A stretch of DNA of 53,594 nt from S012-113 sp965368405. Its GTDB lineage: Bacteria > Bacteroidota > Bacteroidia > Cytophagales > Cyclobacteriaceae. Of this stretch, positions 1-7,793 are shown piece by piece. The stretch covers positions 1 to 53,594 of the forward strand of contig CBDUMS010000011.1 in NCBI GenBank assembly GCA_965368405.1, written 5' to 3'. The position numbers and the translations under genes are program-made. The notes beneath the pieces were generated by a model. The model saw only the letters and a program-made list of their open reading frames with translations, searched no databases and was not told the DNA's origin. The stretch's first letter is position 1, and each line of letters starts with the position of its first letter.

Positions 1-133
1 TCGAGTAATTGCTATTGAAATACTCTTTGATGGCTGCATCGAGTGTGTTACTTGTCGCTTTATGTTGCTGTGAAGTACAACCAATTATTAGAATGGATAT
101 CGGCAGGAATGCTCGGTAAAATAAGGAATACAT
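1..133 (-). CDS. Lipoprotein N-terminus (partial, runs off the window)
   Basis: Reading the minus strand from the ATG at 133 gives 44 residues without a stop before the window ends. The start is MYSLFYRAFLPISILIIGC, a short hydrophobic stretch that ends in a lipobox-like I-I-G-C followed by a polar TSQQHKATS segment. This looks like a type II signal peptide, so the mature protein would be a membrane-anchored lipoprotein. Nothing beyond the first 44 residues is visible, so no family can be named. The desaturase gene lies 85 bp upstream on the same strand. Confidence 0.6.
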   Translation of the reverse strand, partial: MYSLFYRAFLPISILIIGCTSQQHKATSNTLDAAIKEYFNSNYS

Positions 134-218
134 TTTCCAATAATAAGCAATTTGAATGAGCTAGAATCTTGAGCGTATTATCTCAAGTACTCAGGATTAA
201 TATAAGGCTGGTATTAAA

Positions 219-1334
219 CTAAGCTACTTCTACTTGCTCCAAGTCATACTTTCCTGTCCCTAGATCATTTAATAGCTTAAAATGACTCGATAAGGCTCCT
301 AAGAAGGTTGGATGATGATGATAAGGTAAATTAAACTCCAGGGCAGTCTTTTTCACGATGGGTGATAAATCACGATAGTGAACATGGCAAATATTGGGAA
401 ATAAGTGATGTTCAATCTGAAAGTTTAGCCCTCCAACAAACCATGAAAACATTCTGCCCTTGTAGGCATAATTAGAGGTTGTTAGTAATTGATGAATAGC
501 AAAACTATTCTCCATTGTCATGCTTTTTTCAGTACTAAAGAATTCTGTTTCACCAACTACGTGTGCAGGCTGAAAAATAAAGGCTAAGATTAGTCCACAG
601 ATAATGTGCATAGTAAGGAATCCAAGCATAATTTGCCACCAAGGAAAGGGTAGAAAAACTAGAGGCAGAACAATAAACAACCCTATGTACCAAAGTTTAT
701 TAAAGAGAATACTTAAAACAGCTTGTGTCCAAGTTAGACCTTGCGCTTTAAGTAAGCCACGCTTCTGGTATTTTACGGCTTGTTCAAAGTCTTTGCTTAA
801 AAGCCAATAAATAGTCATCAAGCCGTATAGAAAAGGCGCATAAAATATTTGATATTTAAAAATTGGCTTGCGTTCCTGGTCTGGTGAGAATCGCATAATT
901 GGCTTAGAGATATCTTCATCATGACCATCAATATTTGTATACGTATGGTGTAATACATTATGCTGGATTTTCCAGTTAACATGGTATCCACCAATAAGAT
1001 TCAATAGGAAACCTAATGCACTGTTTACCTGCTTATTTTTAGAATACGATCCATGATTGGCGTCGTGCATGATAGAAAGCCCAATGCCAGCCATACCAAG
1101 ACCCATTAAGGTCCACACCAGCATTAATTGCCAAAATGCAGTAATATTAAAAATAAATAATGCAGAGAAGGGAGCCAGATATAAGAAGAGCATAAAGAAT
1201 GTCTTGAACCACATATTGGCATTAGCATTTTTGGAACGCTTATTCTCTTTGAAGTGCACGTTCACTCGGTCTCTAAGTACTTTAAAAAAATCTGATTGAT
1301 TTACTGTACTGAATTTTACAGTTTTGTTCTCCAT
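219..1334 (-). CDS. Membrane fatty-acid desaturase (linoleoyl-CoA/front-end type)
   Basis: A 371-residue integral membrane di-iron desaturase. The three histidine boxes are visible: HDANH at 90-94, HNVLHH at 125-130 and QIEHH at 306-310. The Gln-initiated third box is typical of the front-end (delta-5/delta-6-like) branch. Hydrophobic segments lie at about 42-88, 105-118, 160-180 and 205-258. There is no fused cytochrome b5 domain, so the electron donor must come from elsewhere. The predicted role is to put a double bond into a fatty acyl chain of membrane lipids, adjusting fluidity. Regiospecificity and carrier (CoA, ACP or lipid) cannot be read from sequence. It appears monocistronic; the ATG at 1334 is the only sensible start. 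Confidence 0.88.
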   Translation of the reverse strand: MENKTVKFSTVNQSDFFKVLRDRVNVHFKENKRSKNANANMWFKTFFMLFLYLAPFSALFIFNITAFWQLMLVWTLMGLGMAGIGLSIMHDANHGSYSKNKQVNSALGFLLNLIGGYHVNWKIQHNVLHHTYTNIDGHDEDISKPIMRFSPDQERKPIFKYQIFYAPFLYGLMTIYWLLSKDFEQAVKYQKRGLLKAQGLTWTQAVLSILFNKLWYIGLFIVLPLVFLPFPWWQIMLGFLTMHIICGLILAFIFQPAHVVGETEFFSTEKSMTMENSFAIHQLLTTSNYAYKGRMFSWFVGGLNFQIEHHLFPNICHVHYRDLSPIVKKTALEFNLPYHHHPTFLGALSSHFKLLNDLGTGKYDLEQVEVA

Positions 1335-1443
1335 ATAAGCAAAAAATCTCGTTCCTCCAACTGGTTAAACCGTAAGATACCGCTTTATAAATGCCTCACA
1401 CTATATCACACCTTTTCATTTATTATTCGGCTTGCTGGAGAAA

Positions 1444-1472
1444 TTGTGAAATAACAGACTTTTGTACCTTTA
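1444..1472 (+). promoter_or_regulatory. Bacteroidota-type promoter before the first OCD-family gene
   Basis: TTG at 1444-1446 and TACCTTTA at 1465-1472 are separated by 18 bp. This fits the Bacteroidota -33 TTG / -7 TAnnTTTG pattern with one mismatch at the last base. It would start transcription near 1480, leaving a leader of roughly 57 nt that contains the 1506-1529 hairpin. The assignment rests on pattern only. Confidence 0.4.
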
Positions 1473-1505
1473 AATCCAATCTTATTAGATTTAGTCTTAA
1501 TATTG

Positions 1506-1529
1506 AATGGGTAAATTAAATTACCCATT
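1506..1529. promoter_or_regulatory. Perfect inverted repeat (9-6-9) upstream of the OCD-family gene
   Basis: AATGGGTAA at 1506-1514 and TTACCCATT at 1521-1529 are exact reverse complements separated by ATTAAA. The repeat ends 7 nt before the chosen ATG at 1537 and overlaps an upstream in-frame ATG at 1507. In RNA it would be a 9-bp stem with a 6-nt loop right at the ribosome entry site; in DNA it could be an operator. Which of the two is not decidable here. Confidence 0.5.
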
Positions 1530-1536
1530 TTGGAGC

Positions 1537-2481
1537 ATGGCAATAATATTCACCCGAAAGCAGATAGAAGCTATTCTGCCGAATGTTGACATTGCAAAGG
1601 CGATGGAGGAGGCATTTGTTCAGTATAGTTTAGGTAATACAGTGGTGCCACCGGTTGCCGAATTGCTATTTGAAGAACCCAAAGGCGATACACATATTAA
1701 GTACGGTTATATAAAAAACGATGACTTTTTTGTGGTAAAGGTGGCCAGCGGTTTTCATGATAATTCGCGATTAGGCATTTCCTCGAGCCAAGGTCTGATG
1801 TTATTATTTAGCCAAAAAACCGGCGAACCAATAGCAGTACTACTCGATGACGGCATGCTTACAGACCTTAGAACAGCAGCAGCAGGGGCGGTGGTAGCGA
1901 GAAACTATGCCCCAGCAGGTAAAAAAAGTATTGGAATATTAGGAACAGGTGTCCAGGCTCGTTTACAGTTGGAATACTTACTAAAAGATTTTACGCCTGC
2001 CTCCGTTTGGGTATGGGGCCGATCGCAAGAGAATGCCGCTAGTTTTGCCAAGGAGTTTTCAGCCAGGGTTAAGGTGAATGTGGCAGAGTCAGCGACAGAA
2101 GTAGCCCAAAATTCTAATATTATTCTTACAACCACACCGGCTGAAAACCCTTTATTGCAGGCCGAAGACATTCAGTCAGGTACACATATCACTGCAATTG
2201 GTTCAGACACAGCTACTAAACAAGAATTGCATAGTAGCATTATAAAAATGGCTGATATTGTGGTGGTGGATAGTCTTTCGCAATCTAAAAACAGAGGAGA
2301 GGTATTCCGTGCAGTGCAAGACGGGTTTAGTGATGATAAGATAATTGAGCTTGGTAATGCGATTTCCAACCCATCATTAAGACGTATGAGCGAAGAACAA
2401 ATTACGGTTGCCGACCTCACAGGAGTGGCAGTTCAAGATATAATGATTGCCAAAGCTATTTACCAGAACCATAATGAATAA
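1537..2481 (+). CDS. Ornithine cyclodeaminase/mu-crystallin family protein
   Basis: About 314 residues when started at the ATG at 1537, which has GGAG a few bases upstream; the in-frame ATG at 1507 would add ten residues encoded by the inverted repeat and is less likely. The family's NAD(P)-binding Rossmann segment GILGTGVQARLQLEYLL is clear, as are the substrate-side motif TDLRTAAAGAVVA and the C-terminal DLTGVAVQD. Relatives include ornithine cyclodeaminase, L-alanine dehydrogenase of archaea, lysine cyclodeaminase and delta1-pyrroline-2-carboxylate (ketimine) reductases. It is followed after 3 nt by an aminotransferase gene and is surely co-transcribed with it, which suggests handling of an amino acid/imino acid pair. 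The exact substrate is unknown. Confidence 0.85.
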   Translation: MAIIFTRKQIEAILPNVDIAKAMEEAFVQYSLGNTVVPPVAELLFEEPKGDTHIKYGYIKNDDFFVVKVASGFHDNSRLGISSSQGLMLLFSQKTGEPIAVLLDDGMLTDLRTAAAGAVVARNYAPAGKKSIGILGTGVQARLQLEYLLKDFTPASVWVWGRSQENAASFAKEFSARVKVNVAESATEVAQNSNIILTTTPAENPLLQAEDIQSGTHITAIGSDTATKQELHSSIIKMADIVVVDSLSQSKNRGEVFRAVQDGFSDDKIIELGNAISNPSLRRMSEEQITVADLTGVAVQDIMIAKAIYQNHNE

Positions 2482-2484
2482 ATA

Positions 2485-3624
2485 ATGAACATTCCAATTT
2501 TTGAGCTGGAGCGTGTACAGTCTGTATACGAAAATACAGTAGATTATAATCTTACGGAAAGTGGCTTCCATCCCTATAAGCTGAGCGAAATATTAACCAA
2601 TAAACAGTTAAACGAGCTTCACGAGTTGATTCTAGGATATGGACAAACCAATGGTTCACCAGCCTTACGGAACCGAATTGCAAGCTTATACCCAAATTGC
2701 GAGATCGACAATATCCTGGTTACCAATGGTTCTGCAGAAGCTAATTTTGTGGTATGCCATACACTCCTAGAGGCTGGCGACGAAGTGATAATGATGGTGC
2801 CCAACTATATGCAGATTTGGGGCATCGCAGAAGAAATGGGCTGTAAACTGGCCGCTTTTTCACTTAAGGAAGAAAATGGATGGGCTCCCGATCTGGACGA
2901 GCTAAGGTCGCTTGTAAATGAAAAAACTAAGATGATTGTCCTTTGTAACCCCGATAATCCTACCGGTTATGTGTTGTCTCAGGATGAAATGGATGAGATC
3001 GTAGCTATAGCAAAAGATGTCGATGCCTGGATTTATTGCGACGAGATCTATAATGGCGCTGAGCTTAGCGGAGTGCCGCTAAGGAGTTTTTTCGATCAAT
3101 ATGATAAGGTATTTGTAAATGGTGGTCTGTCGAAGGCTTATGCTTTGCCTGGCCTACGGCTAGGCTGGTTAGTTGGACCAGCTGCCACAATTGAGAATGC
3201 GTGGGCGTATCATGACTACACTTCTATTTGTAGCACAACCATAAGCCAATATGTTGCAGAAATTGTACTTGCGCCTGAAAATAGGATGAAAATATTGCGT
3301 CGTAATCGGAAGATGTTAAGTGAAAACCTCGTGTCGGTTACGAAATGGCTCGATCGGTATGATACAGTATTTAGTTACCATCCTCCACAAAGCGGAGGAA
3401 TGTTGTATGTTCACTACACAATCGATATTAACTCAACAGAACTGGCTGAATGGCTACGAAAAGAAAAAAGTGTATTCATTTTAGCAGGAGATTGCTTTGG
3501 GATGGATAAGTATTTTCGACTCGGAATCGGAGCTTCACATACCTACTTGATGGAAGGCCTACAGCGATTCGAGGAAGGCTTATCAGAAAAATTTGGAATT
3601 TATCCTAATCAACAGAAGCGTTAA
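2485..3624 (+). CDS. PLP-dependent class I/II aminotransferase
   Basis: A 379-residue fold-type I PLP enzyme. Visible landmarks are NPDNPTG (substrate and cofactor loop), the YCDEIYNGA aspartate that pairs with the pyridine nitrogen, the Schiff-base lysine in GGLSKAYALPGLRLGW, and the C-terminal RLGIG arginine that would hold a carboxylate. Length matches class I aminotransferases. It starts 3 nt after the OCD-family gene, so the two form an operon. A role in catabolism or transamination of an amino acid whose imino form the upstream reductase handles is inference. Its 3' end overlaps the convergent TPR lipoprotein gene by 20 bp. Confidence 0.85.
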   Translation: MNIPIFELERVQSVYENTVDYNLTESGFHPYKLSEILTNKQLNELHELILGYGQTNGSPALRNRIASLYPNCEIDNILVTNGSAEANFVVCHTLLEAGDEVIMMVPNYMQIWGIAEEMGCKLAAFSLKEENGWAPDLDELRSLVNEKTKMIVLCNPDNPTGYVLSQDEMDEIVAIAKDVDAWIYCDEIYNGAELSGVPLRSFFDQYDKVFVNGGLSKAYALPGLRLGWLVGPAATIENAWAYHDYTSICSTTISQYVAEIVLAPENRMKILRRNRKMLSENLVSVTKWLDRYDTVFSYHPPQSGGMLYVHYTIDINSTELAEWLRKEKSVFILAGDCFGMDKYFRLGIGASHTYLMEGLQRFEEGLSEKFGIYPNQQKR

Positions 3625-4540
3625 GAACTTCAGTCTCGGCAGCAATATACCCAAAGGAGGTCCATGAATTACCCTTTAGCATTTCCTTGAACGCTAACCG
3701 GGCTTTTTCTTTTTCATTATTATACAAGTACCAATTAGCCAGCCCATATTTTATAGCATCAGATGCCGGAGAATCACCCGAAATCCGGATTGAGTCAATT
3801 GGAATTAATCCTTTGTAGAATCGACAAAGGGTGTAATAATCATGATTTTCAATTATTTCTAGATCATTCGAAATGGGATTGAGCATTTCAGTAGCTAAGT
3901 TTACATTACCCATGCGGCGTTGAATCATATATAGCCAATGCGTACTCGATACGATATTGTCGCCATTTCTTCCAGAATCTCTACACTTTTGATAAGCATC
4001 ATAAGCGTTTTCAAAATCATTTTTTAGATAGTAAGCTAATCCTAAATGGTAGTAAATGTTACCATGGAGGGTACTTACCGGAATGTTTCTGGCATTCGGC
4101 ATTCCGTCTGGCTCAATTTCATTGGGCGCTCCCGCTATTAGTTCCGCAGCTCTACTTAAATCGGCAATTGCCTCATCGAATTTACGTATTGAAATATAGC
4201 GATGTCCCCGATGCCGATAGATCCGGGCATCTTCAGGATAGATCTTAATTCCTTCGGTATAAATAGCGATAGCCTCATCATAATTCGCCAGATAAGCAGC
4301 TCTACGCCCATACCAAATAAGATTGTCAGCGGTTGGTGAAGCTTCATAATTCTTTTTAGCCTCCTGATATTTTTGCAGGAGCTGTTCCGATGGTGTAGGG
4401 TAGTTCAAGGTTGTACCAAGCGGACTTATAAAGACCTTGGTTTCCTCGTTATTAGCAATGACTTTTTCCTTCTTGGCCGTATTGCAGTTGACAAGGAATA
4501 ATAGAAGTACAGGGAGTAGGTATAGATAGGGAGTTTTCAT
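3605..4540 (-). CDS. TPR-repeat lipoprotein
   Basis: A 311-residue protein starting with a type II signal peptide: charged MKT, a leucine-rich core and lipobox L-V-N-C with Cys about residue 19. After a linker it contains tetratricopeptide-type helical repeats, for example around residues 85-140 (EGIKIYPEDARIYRHRGHRY, then a second similar unit) and again near 160-185 and 265-290. This suggests a periplasm-facing lipoprotein acting as a protein-protein scaffold. No enzyme motif is seen. It stands alone, convergent with the aminotransferase gene and divergent from the second OCD-family gene. Confidence 0.75.
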   Translation of the reverse strand: MKTPYLYLLPVLLLFLVNCNTAKKEKVIANNEETKVFISPLGTTLNYPTPSEQLLQKYQEAKKNYEASPTADNLIWYGRRAAYLANYDEAIAIYTEGIKIYPEDARIYRHRGHRYISIRKFDEAIADLSRAAELIAGAPNEIEPDGMPNARNIPVSTLHGNIYYHLGLAYYLKNDFENAYDAYQKCRDSGRNGDNIVSSTHWLYMIQRRMGNVNLATEMLNPISNDLEIIENHDYYTLCRFYKGLIPIDSIRISGDSPASDAIKYGLANWYLYNNEKEKARLAFKEMLKGNSWTSFGYIAAETEVLNASVD

Positions 4541-4633
4541 TTAGCAGAAATTGATAGACCTTTAAATATACAAATCTTATTATTGGGTTGGTAGCCATAA
4601 AAATGTCAATTTGGGTGTTAATGAAGATATAAA

Positions 4634-5590
4634 ATGAATCAGGTTCCGTTTATAAGTGGTGATTTTATCAATAGCAACACTAATTTTAAGGAGTTGGTAA
4701 GTGAATTACGACAGGCCTTCTCTGCAAACTCCATTATTGTTCCTCAGCGTCATCATCATGATTTCCCTAACCCAAAGGAAGCTGTAGATAGTTCGATGCT
4801 CTTGATGCCCGCTTGGGATCCGGAGGATAAATGTGGTGTGAAAATTGTTACTGTGAGCCCAAATAATGGCAAGTATGATTTGCCTACTATAGAAGGGGTT
4901 TATCTATACTTTGAATCACAAAAAGGGCAACTTCAGGCAATTTTAGAAGCGAAATCGCTTACCAATAAAAGAACTGCAGCTGCCTCGGCATTGGCATCCG
5001 ACATTCTTTCTAATAAAGATGCTAAATCATTATTGATGGTTGGCACTGGTGCATTATCTGCGAATCTTATCGATGCACATTCCAGTGTTAGACCAATCGA
5101 AAAGGTCTATGTTTACGGCAGAGATTTTGAAAAGGCAACTCAAATTGCCAAAAGCTATGTCAATCATAATTTCACAATAGAACCAGTTTCAACAATTGGG
5201 GAGGTCATTTCGGAGGTAGATATTATTAGTTGCGCTACATTATCGAAGGACCCTCTGATAAAGGGGAAATGGTTAAGGCCGGGTCAGCATCTCGATATGG
5301 TTGGGGCCTATAAGGTAGATATGCGTGAGGCTGATGATGAAGCACTGTTGCGATCGTCTGTTTTTGTAGATAACATAAGCAGTGCTATTAAGGAAACAGG
5401 AGATCTGGTGATTCCACTGAAAGCTGGTACGATTAGAAAGGAGGGTATTAAAGCAGATTTATTTTCACTCTGCGCGTCGAAACACCCTGGCAGAACAAAG
5501 CGAGATGAGATAACCTTCTTTAAATCTGTTGGTCATGCCTTGGAAGATTTAATTGGTGCAAAGTATTATTACAGTAAGTTTATTGAATGA
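4634..5590 (+). CDS. Ornithine cyclodeaminase family protein, probable ketimine reductase
   Basis: A 318-residue paralogue of the protein at 1537-2481. It has the family features KSLTNKRTAAASALAS (substrate arginine/lysine region), LLMVGTGALSANLI (dinucleotide-binding glycines) and DMVGAYKVDMREAD. Its stop codon overlaps the ATG of the trans-3-hydroxyproline dehydratase gene (ATGA). In known pathways the dehydratase product, delta1-pyrroline-2-carboxylate, is reduced to L-proline by an OCD-family NAD(P)H enzyme. The overlap makes this the best assignment. The reaction direction and cofactor preference are inferred from the family, not visible. Confidence 0.82.
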   Translation: MNQVPFISGDFINSNTNFKELVSELRQAFSANSIIVPQRHHHDFPNPKEAVDSSMLLMPAWDPEDKCGVKIVTVSPNNGKYDLPTIEGVYLYFESQKGQLQAILEAKSLTNKRTAAASALASDILSNKDAKSLLMVGTGALSANLIDAHSSVRPIEKVYVYGRDFEKATQIAKSYVNHNFTIEPVSTIGEVISEVDIISCATLSKDPLIKGKWLRPGQHLDMVGAYKVDMREADDEALLRSSVFVDNISSAIKETGDLVIPLKAGTIRKEGIKADLFSLCASKHPGRTKRDEITFFKSVGHALEDLIGAKYYYSKFIE

Positions 5591-6642
5591 GTACCTATAA
5601 TAAAATAAGGGCAAATACCACTTTAAAAGCTCCGCAGAATTGGTTGCAGATCGAAACGATTGATATGCACACCGGGGGCGAACCTTTGCGGGTAATTGTG
5701 GAGGGATACCCGGATTTAAAGGGGCAAAACGTTCTTGAGTACAGAAGGTATGCCAGGGAAAATTTCGATCACTTGAGAACGGCCCTTATGCTTGAACCCC
5801 GAGGCCACGCTGATATGTATGGTTGTATTATTGTTCCTCCAAATGATGCCCAAGGTGATTTTGGGGTCATTTTTATGCATAATGAAGGTTATAGTACGAT
5901 GTGTGGCCATGCAGTAATTGCTTTAACGAAATTGGCCGTATTGATGAATTGGATTGAGGTAAGAGAGGGTATAAACACGGTGCTAATTGATGCTCCATGT
6001 GGAAGAATAAAATCGTATGCCCACCTTGAAAATGGTATAATTACCAAAGTGGGTTTTGAGGCCGTTCCTTCTTATGTTGTAAGCCTGGATAACGAAATAA
6101 AGCTTCCCAGCCTAGGCTTGATTAATTATGACCTTGCCTACGGAGGGGCTTTCTATGCCTACGTAAATGCAATGCAATTAGGTTTGCAACTGGTTCCTCA
6201 GGAATACCAGCAAATAATAAGTTTAGGCAAGCAAATTAAAGAGGCAGTGATTGCCAAAGGAAGTGGGGTAGAACACCCTTTTGAAGCAGAATTAAGTTTT
6301 TTGTATGGCACCATCTTTATTGGTGAACCGGTAAGCGCTGGTGTAGATAGCAGAAATGTTTGCGTGTTTGCAGACGGCGAAGTCGATCGAAGCCCTACAG
6401 GTTCAGGTGTATCGGGTAGAATGGCTCTTCATCACGCGCGGCATGAGTTAAGCATTGGTGACTCAATGAAAATTGAAAGTATTCTGGGGAGTGTTTTTAC
6501 AGGTTCGATAAAAGAAGAAGTTGACTTTGGGCCGCATAAAGCGGTAATTCCTAATGTTGAAGGGACGGCAAGTATTACAGGAAGGCATACTTTCTTTATC
6601 GATCCAAATGATCCTTTTAAGGATGGGTTCATCCTTCGCTAA
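5587..6642 (+). CDS. Trans-3-hydroxy-L-proline dehydratase (proline racemase family)
   Basis: A 351-residue member of the proline racemase fold. The N-terminal signature MHTGGEPLRVIVEG is present. The first catalytic cysteine is kept (C106 in STMCGHAVIAL), but the second is replaced by threonine (T271 in DRSPTGSGVSGR). In this family Cys/Cys gives racemases or epimerases and Cys/Thr gives trans-3-hydroxy-L-proline dehydratases, as in human L3HYPDH. It would form delta1-pyrroline-2-carboxylate, passed to the OCD-family reductase encoded just upstream (4-bp overlap). Together they convert a collagen-derived amino acid into proline. It ends 1 bp from the convergent prolyl isomerase gene. Confidence 0.87.
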   Translation: MSTYNKIRANTTLKAPQNWLQIETIDMHTGGEPLRVIVEGYPDLKGQNVLEYRRYARENFDHLRTALMLEPRGHADMYGCIIVPPNDAQGDFGVIFMHNEGYSTMCGHAVIALTKLAVLMNWIEVREGINTVLIDAPCGRIKSYAHLENGIITKVGFEAVPSYVVSLDNEIKLPSLGLINYDLAYGGAFYAYVNAMQLGLQLVPQEYQQIISLGKQIKEAVIAKGSGVEHPFEAELSFLYGTIFIGEPVSAGVDSRNVCVFADGEVDRSPTGSGVSGRMALHHARHELSIGDSMKIESILGSVFTGSIKEEVDFGPHKAVIPNVEGTASITGRHTFFIDPNDPFKDGFILR

Positions 6643-6643
6643 G

Positions 6644-7705
6644 CTATCTTGCTATTTCAATATGGTAGATTATCGTAGTGTTAGGCGAAAAGTGAAACCG
6701 TAGTTCTCCAGCGCGTTGCGCAGGGTAATACCCTGCCGTGCCATAGGCAAACTCAGGATTCAATACAAGGATATAGCTTGCACCAGGACGCATTTCTGCA
6801 ATGGCCTGATCAAACCCCGAATTAATGGTAGTAGTTGAATTATACGAAAAATACTCGCCTTGTGAACCATCTTTGCCCCAGCTCGTTGTGCCATCCGCTT
6901 TCGATTCAAATGCAATGCCCGCTGGGGTAGTCCCGTAAAAACGAATTTTAGTGCTTTCTTGTTTACGAACTGGTTTGCCTTTGCCTTTAGCGATAATTTG
7001 ATATTGCCACCCTTCTTCAGCGGTAATTAATTCTGGATACGCGGTCCTGATAAACTTAATTTCTTCTTCTTGTTTTATCCGCTCCAGGTGCTCTACTTCT
7101 CCTGTCACTTGAGCTTTAAGGCTACTTAACATTGCGTCATCGGGCCAGTAGGCTTCTGCTTCTCCGCCAACACGTATAATTCTTACACTATCAATACGTG
7201 TGTTTAAGGGAATATCATAGGTGTCAAAGCAAATAACCTCACCAAAAACGGTGTAATCACCATCGAGGTACGAGCGATCACCAAGCGTAATATAAAAGAT
7301 GTTGCTTCCGGTGTGTGGCCCAGCATTCGCCAGACCTAACATGCCTATTTTGTTATGATGCAACGAATCGCTAATCTCATTAGGAAGGGTGTAGCCAGCA
7401 CTTGAAGCTTTGTTGGAGGCAGGAACACCACCTTGAAGAACGTGACCCGGCACGACTCGATCGAAGGAGGAGCCATCAAAAAAAGGCCGACCCGGTGGGA
7501 AAGCATCATTGCCAATACGACCTTCCGCCAACCCTACGAAGCTGGCAACGGTCATTGGTGTAAACTTATGCTTTAACTCAATCACAAATTGATTTTCTTC
7601 AGCATAAATAGTTGCATAGATGCCGTCAGCAAGTGGTTGACTAATAGAATTGGAAACTGTGAGACAGCATATAATAGAAAATCCTATATACTGGGCAAAC
7701 TTCAT
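6644..7705 (-). CDS. Exported two-domain peptidyl-prolyl isomerase (cyclophilin + FKBP)
   Basis: A 353-residue protein with a Sec signal peptide (about residues 1-22). Residues about 33-180 are a cyclophilin domain with FDRVVPGHVLQGG (catalytic Arg83), GMLGLANAGPHTGSNIFYIT and YLDGDYTVFGEV. A charged helical linker (about 190-225) leads to an FKBP domain at about 234-351, with GFDQAIAEMRPG, FAYGTAGY and the terminal HIEIAR strand. The protein should fold or chaperone periplasmic or envelope proteins. Two different isomerase folds in one chain are less common than either alone. Convergent with the hydroxyproline gene and divergent from dnaG. Confidence 0.85.
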   Translation of the reverse strand: MKFAQYIGFSIICCLTVSNSISQPLADGIYATIYAEENQFVIELKHKFTPMTVASFVGLAEGRIGNDAFPPGRPFFDGSSFDRVVPGHVLQGGVPASNKASSAGYTLPNEISDSLHHNKIGMLGLANAGPHTGSNIFYITLGDRSYLDGDYTVFGEVICFDTYDIPLNTRIDSVRIIRVGGEAEAYWPDDAMLSSLKAQVTGEVEHLERIKQEEEIKFIRTAYPELITAEEGWQYQIIAKGKGKPVRKQESTKIRFYGTTPAGIAFESKADGTTSWGKDGSQGEYFSYNSTTTINSGFDQAIAEMRPGASYILVLNPEFAYGTAGYYPAQRAGELRFHFSPNTTIIYHIEIAR

Positions 7706-7793
7706 AATGCAATCTACTTGATTTCTGCCAAAGTTTATTCAGATTTGAACTAGTTTCGTATTCTGTTTTCTATTTTGAGCACCAGAAGATAAT

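Noticed and set aside
1507..1536. Upstream ATG of the first OCD-family gene as the real start
   Set aside because: The ten added residues are encoded by the inverted repeat, do not resemble the family N-terminus, and the ATG at 1537 has GGAG nearby.
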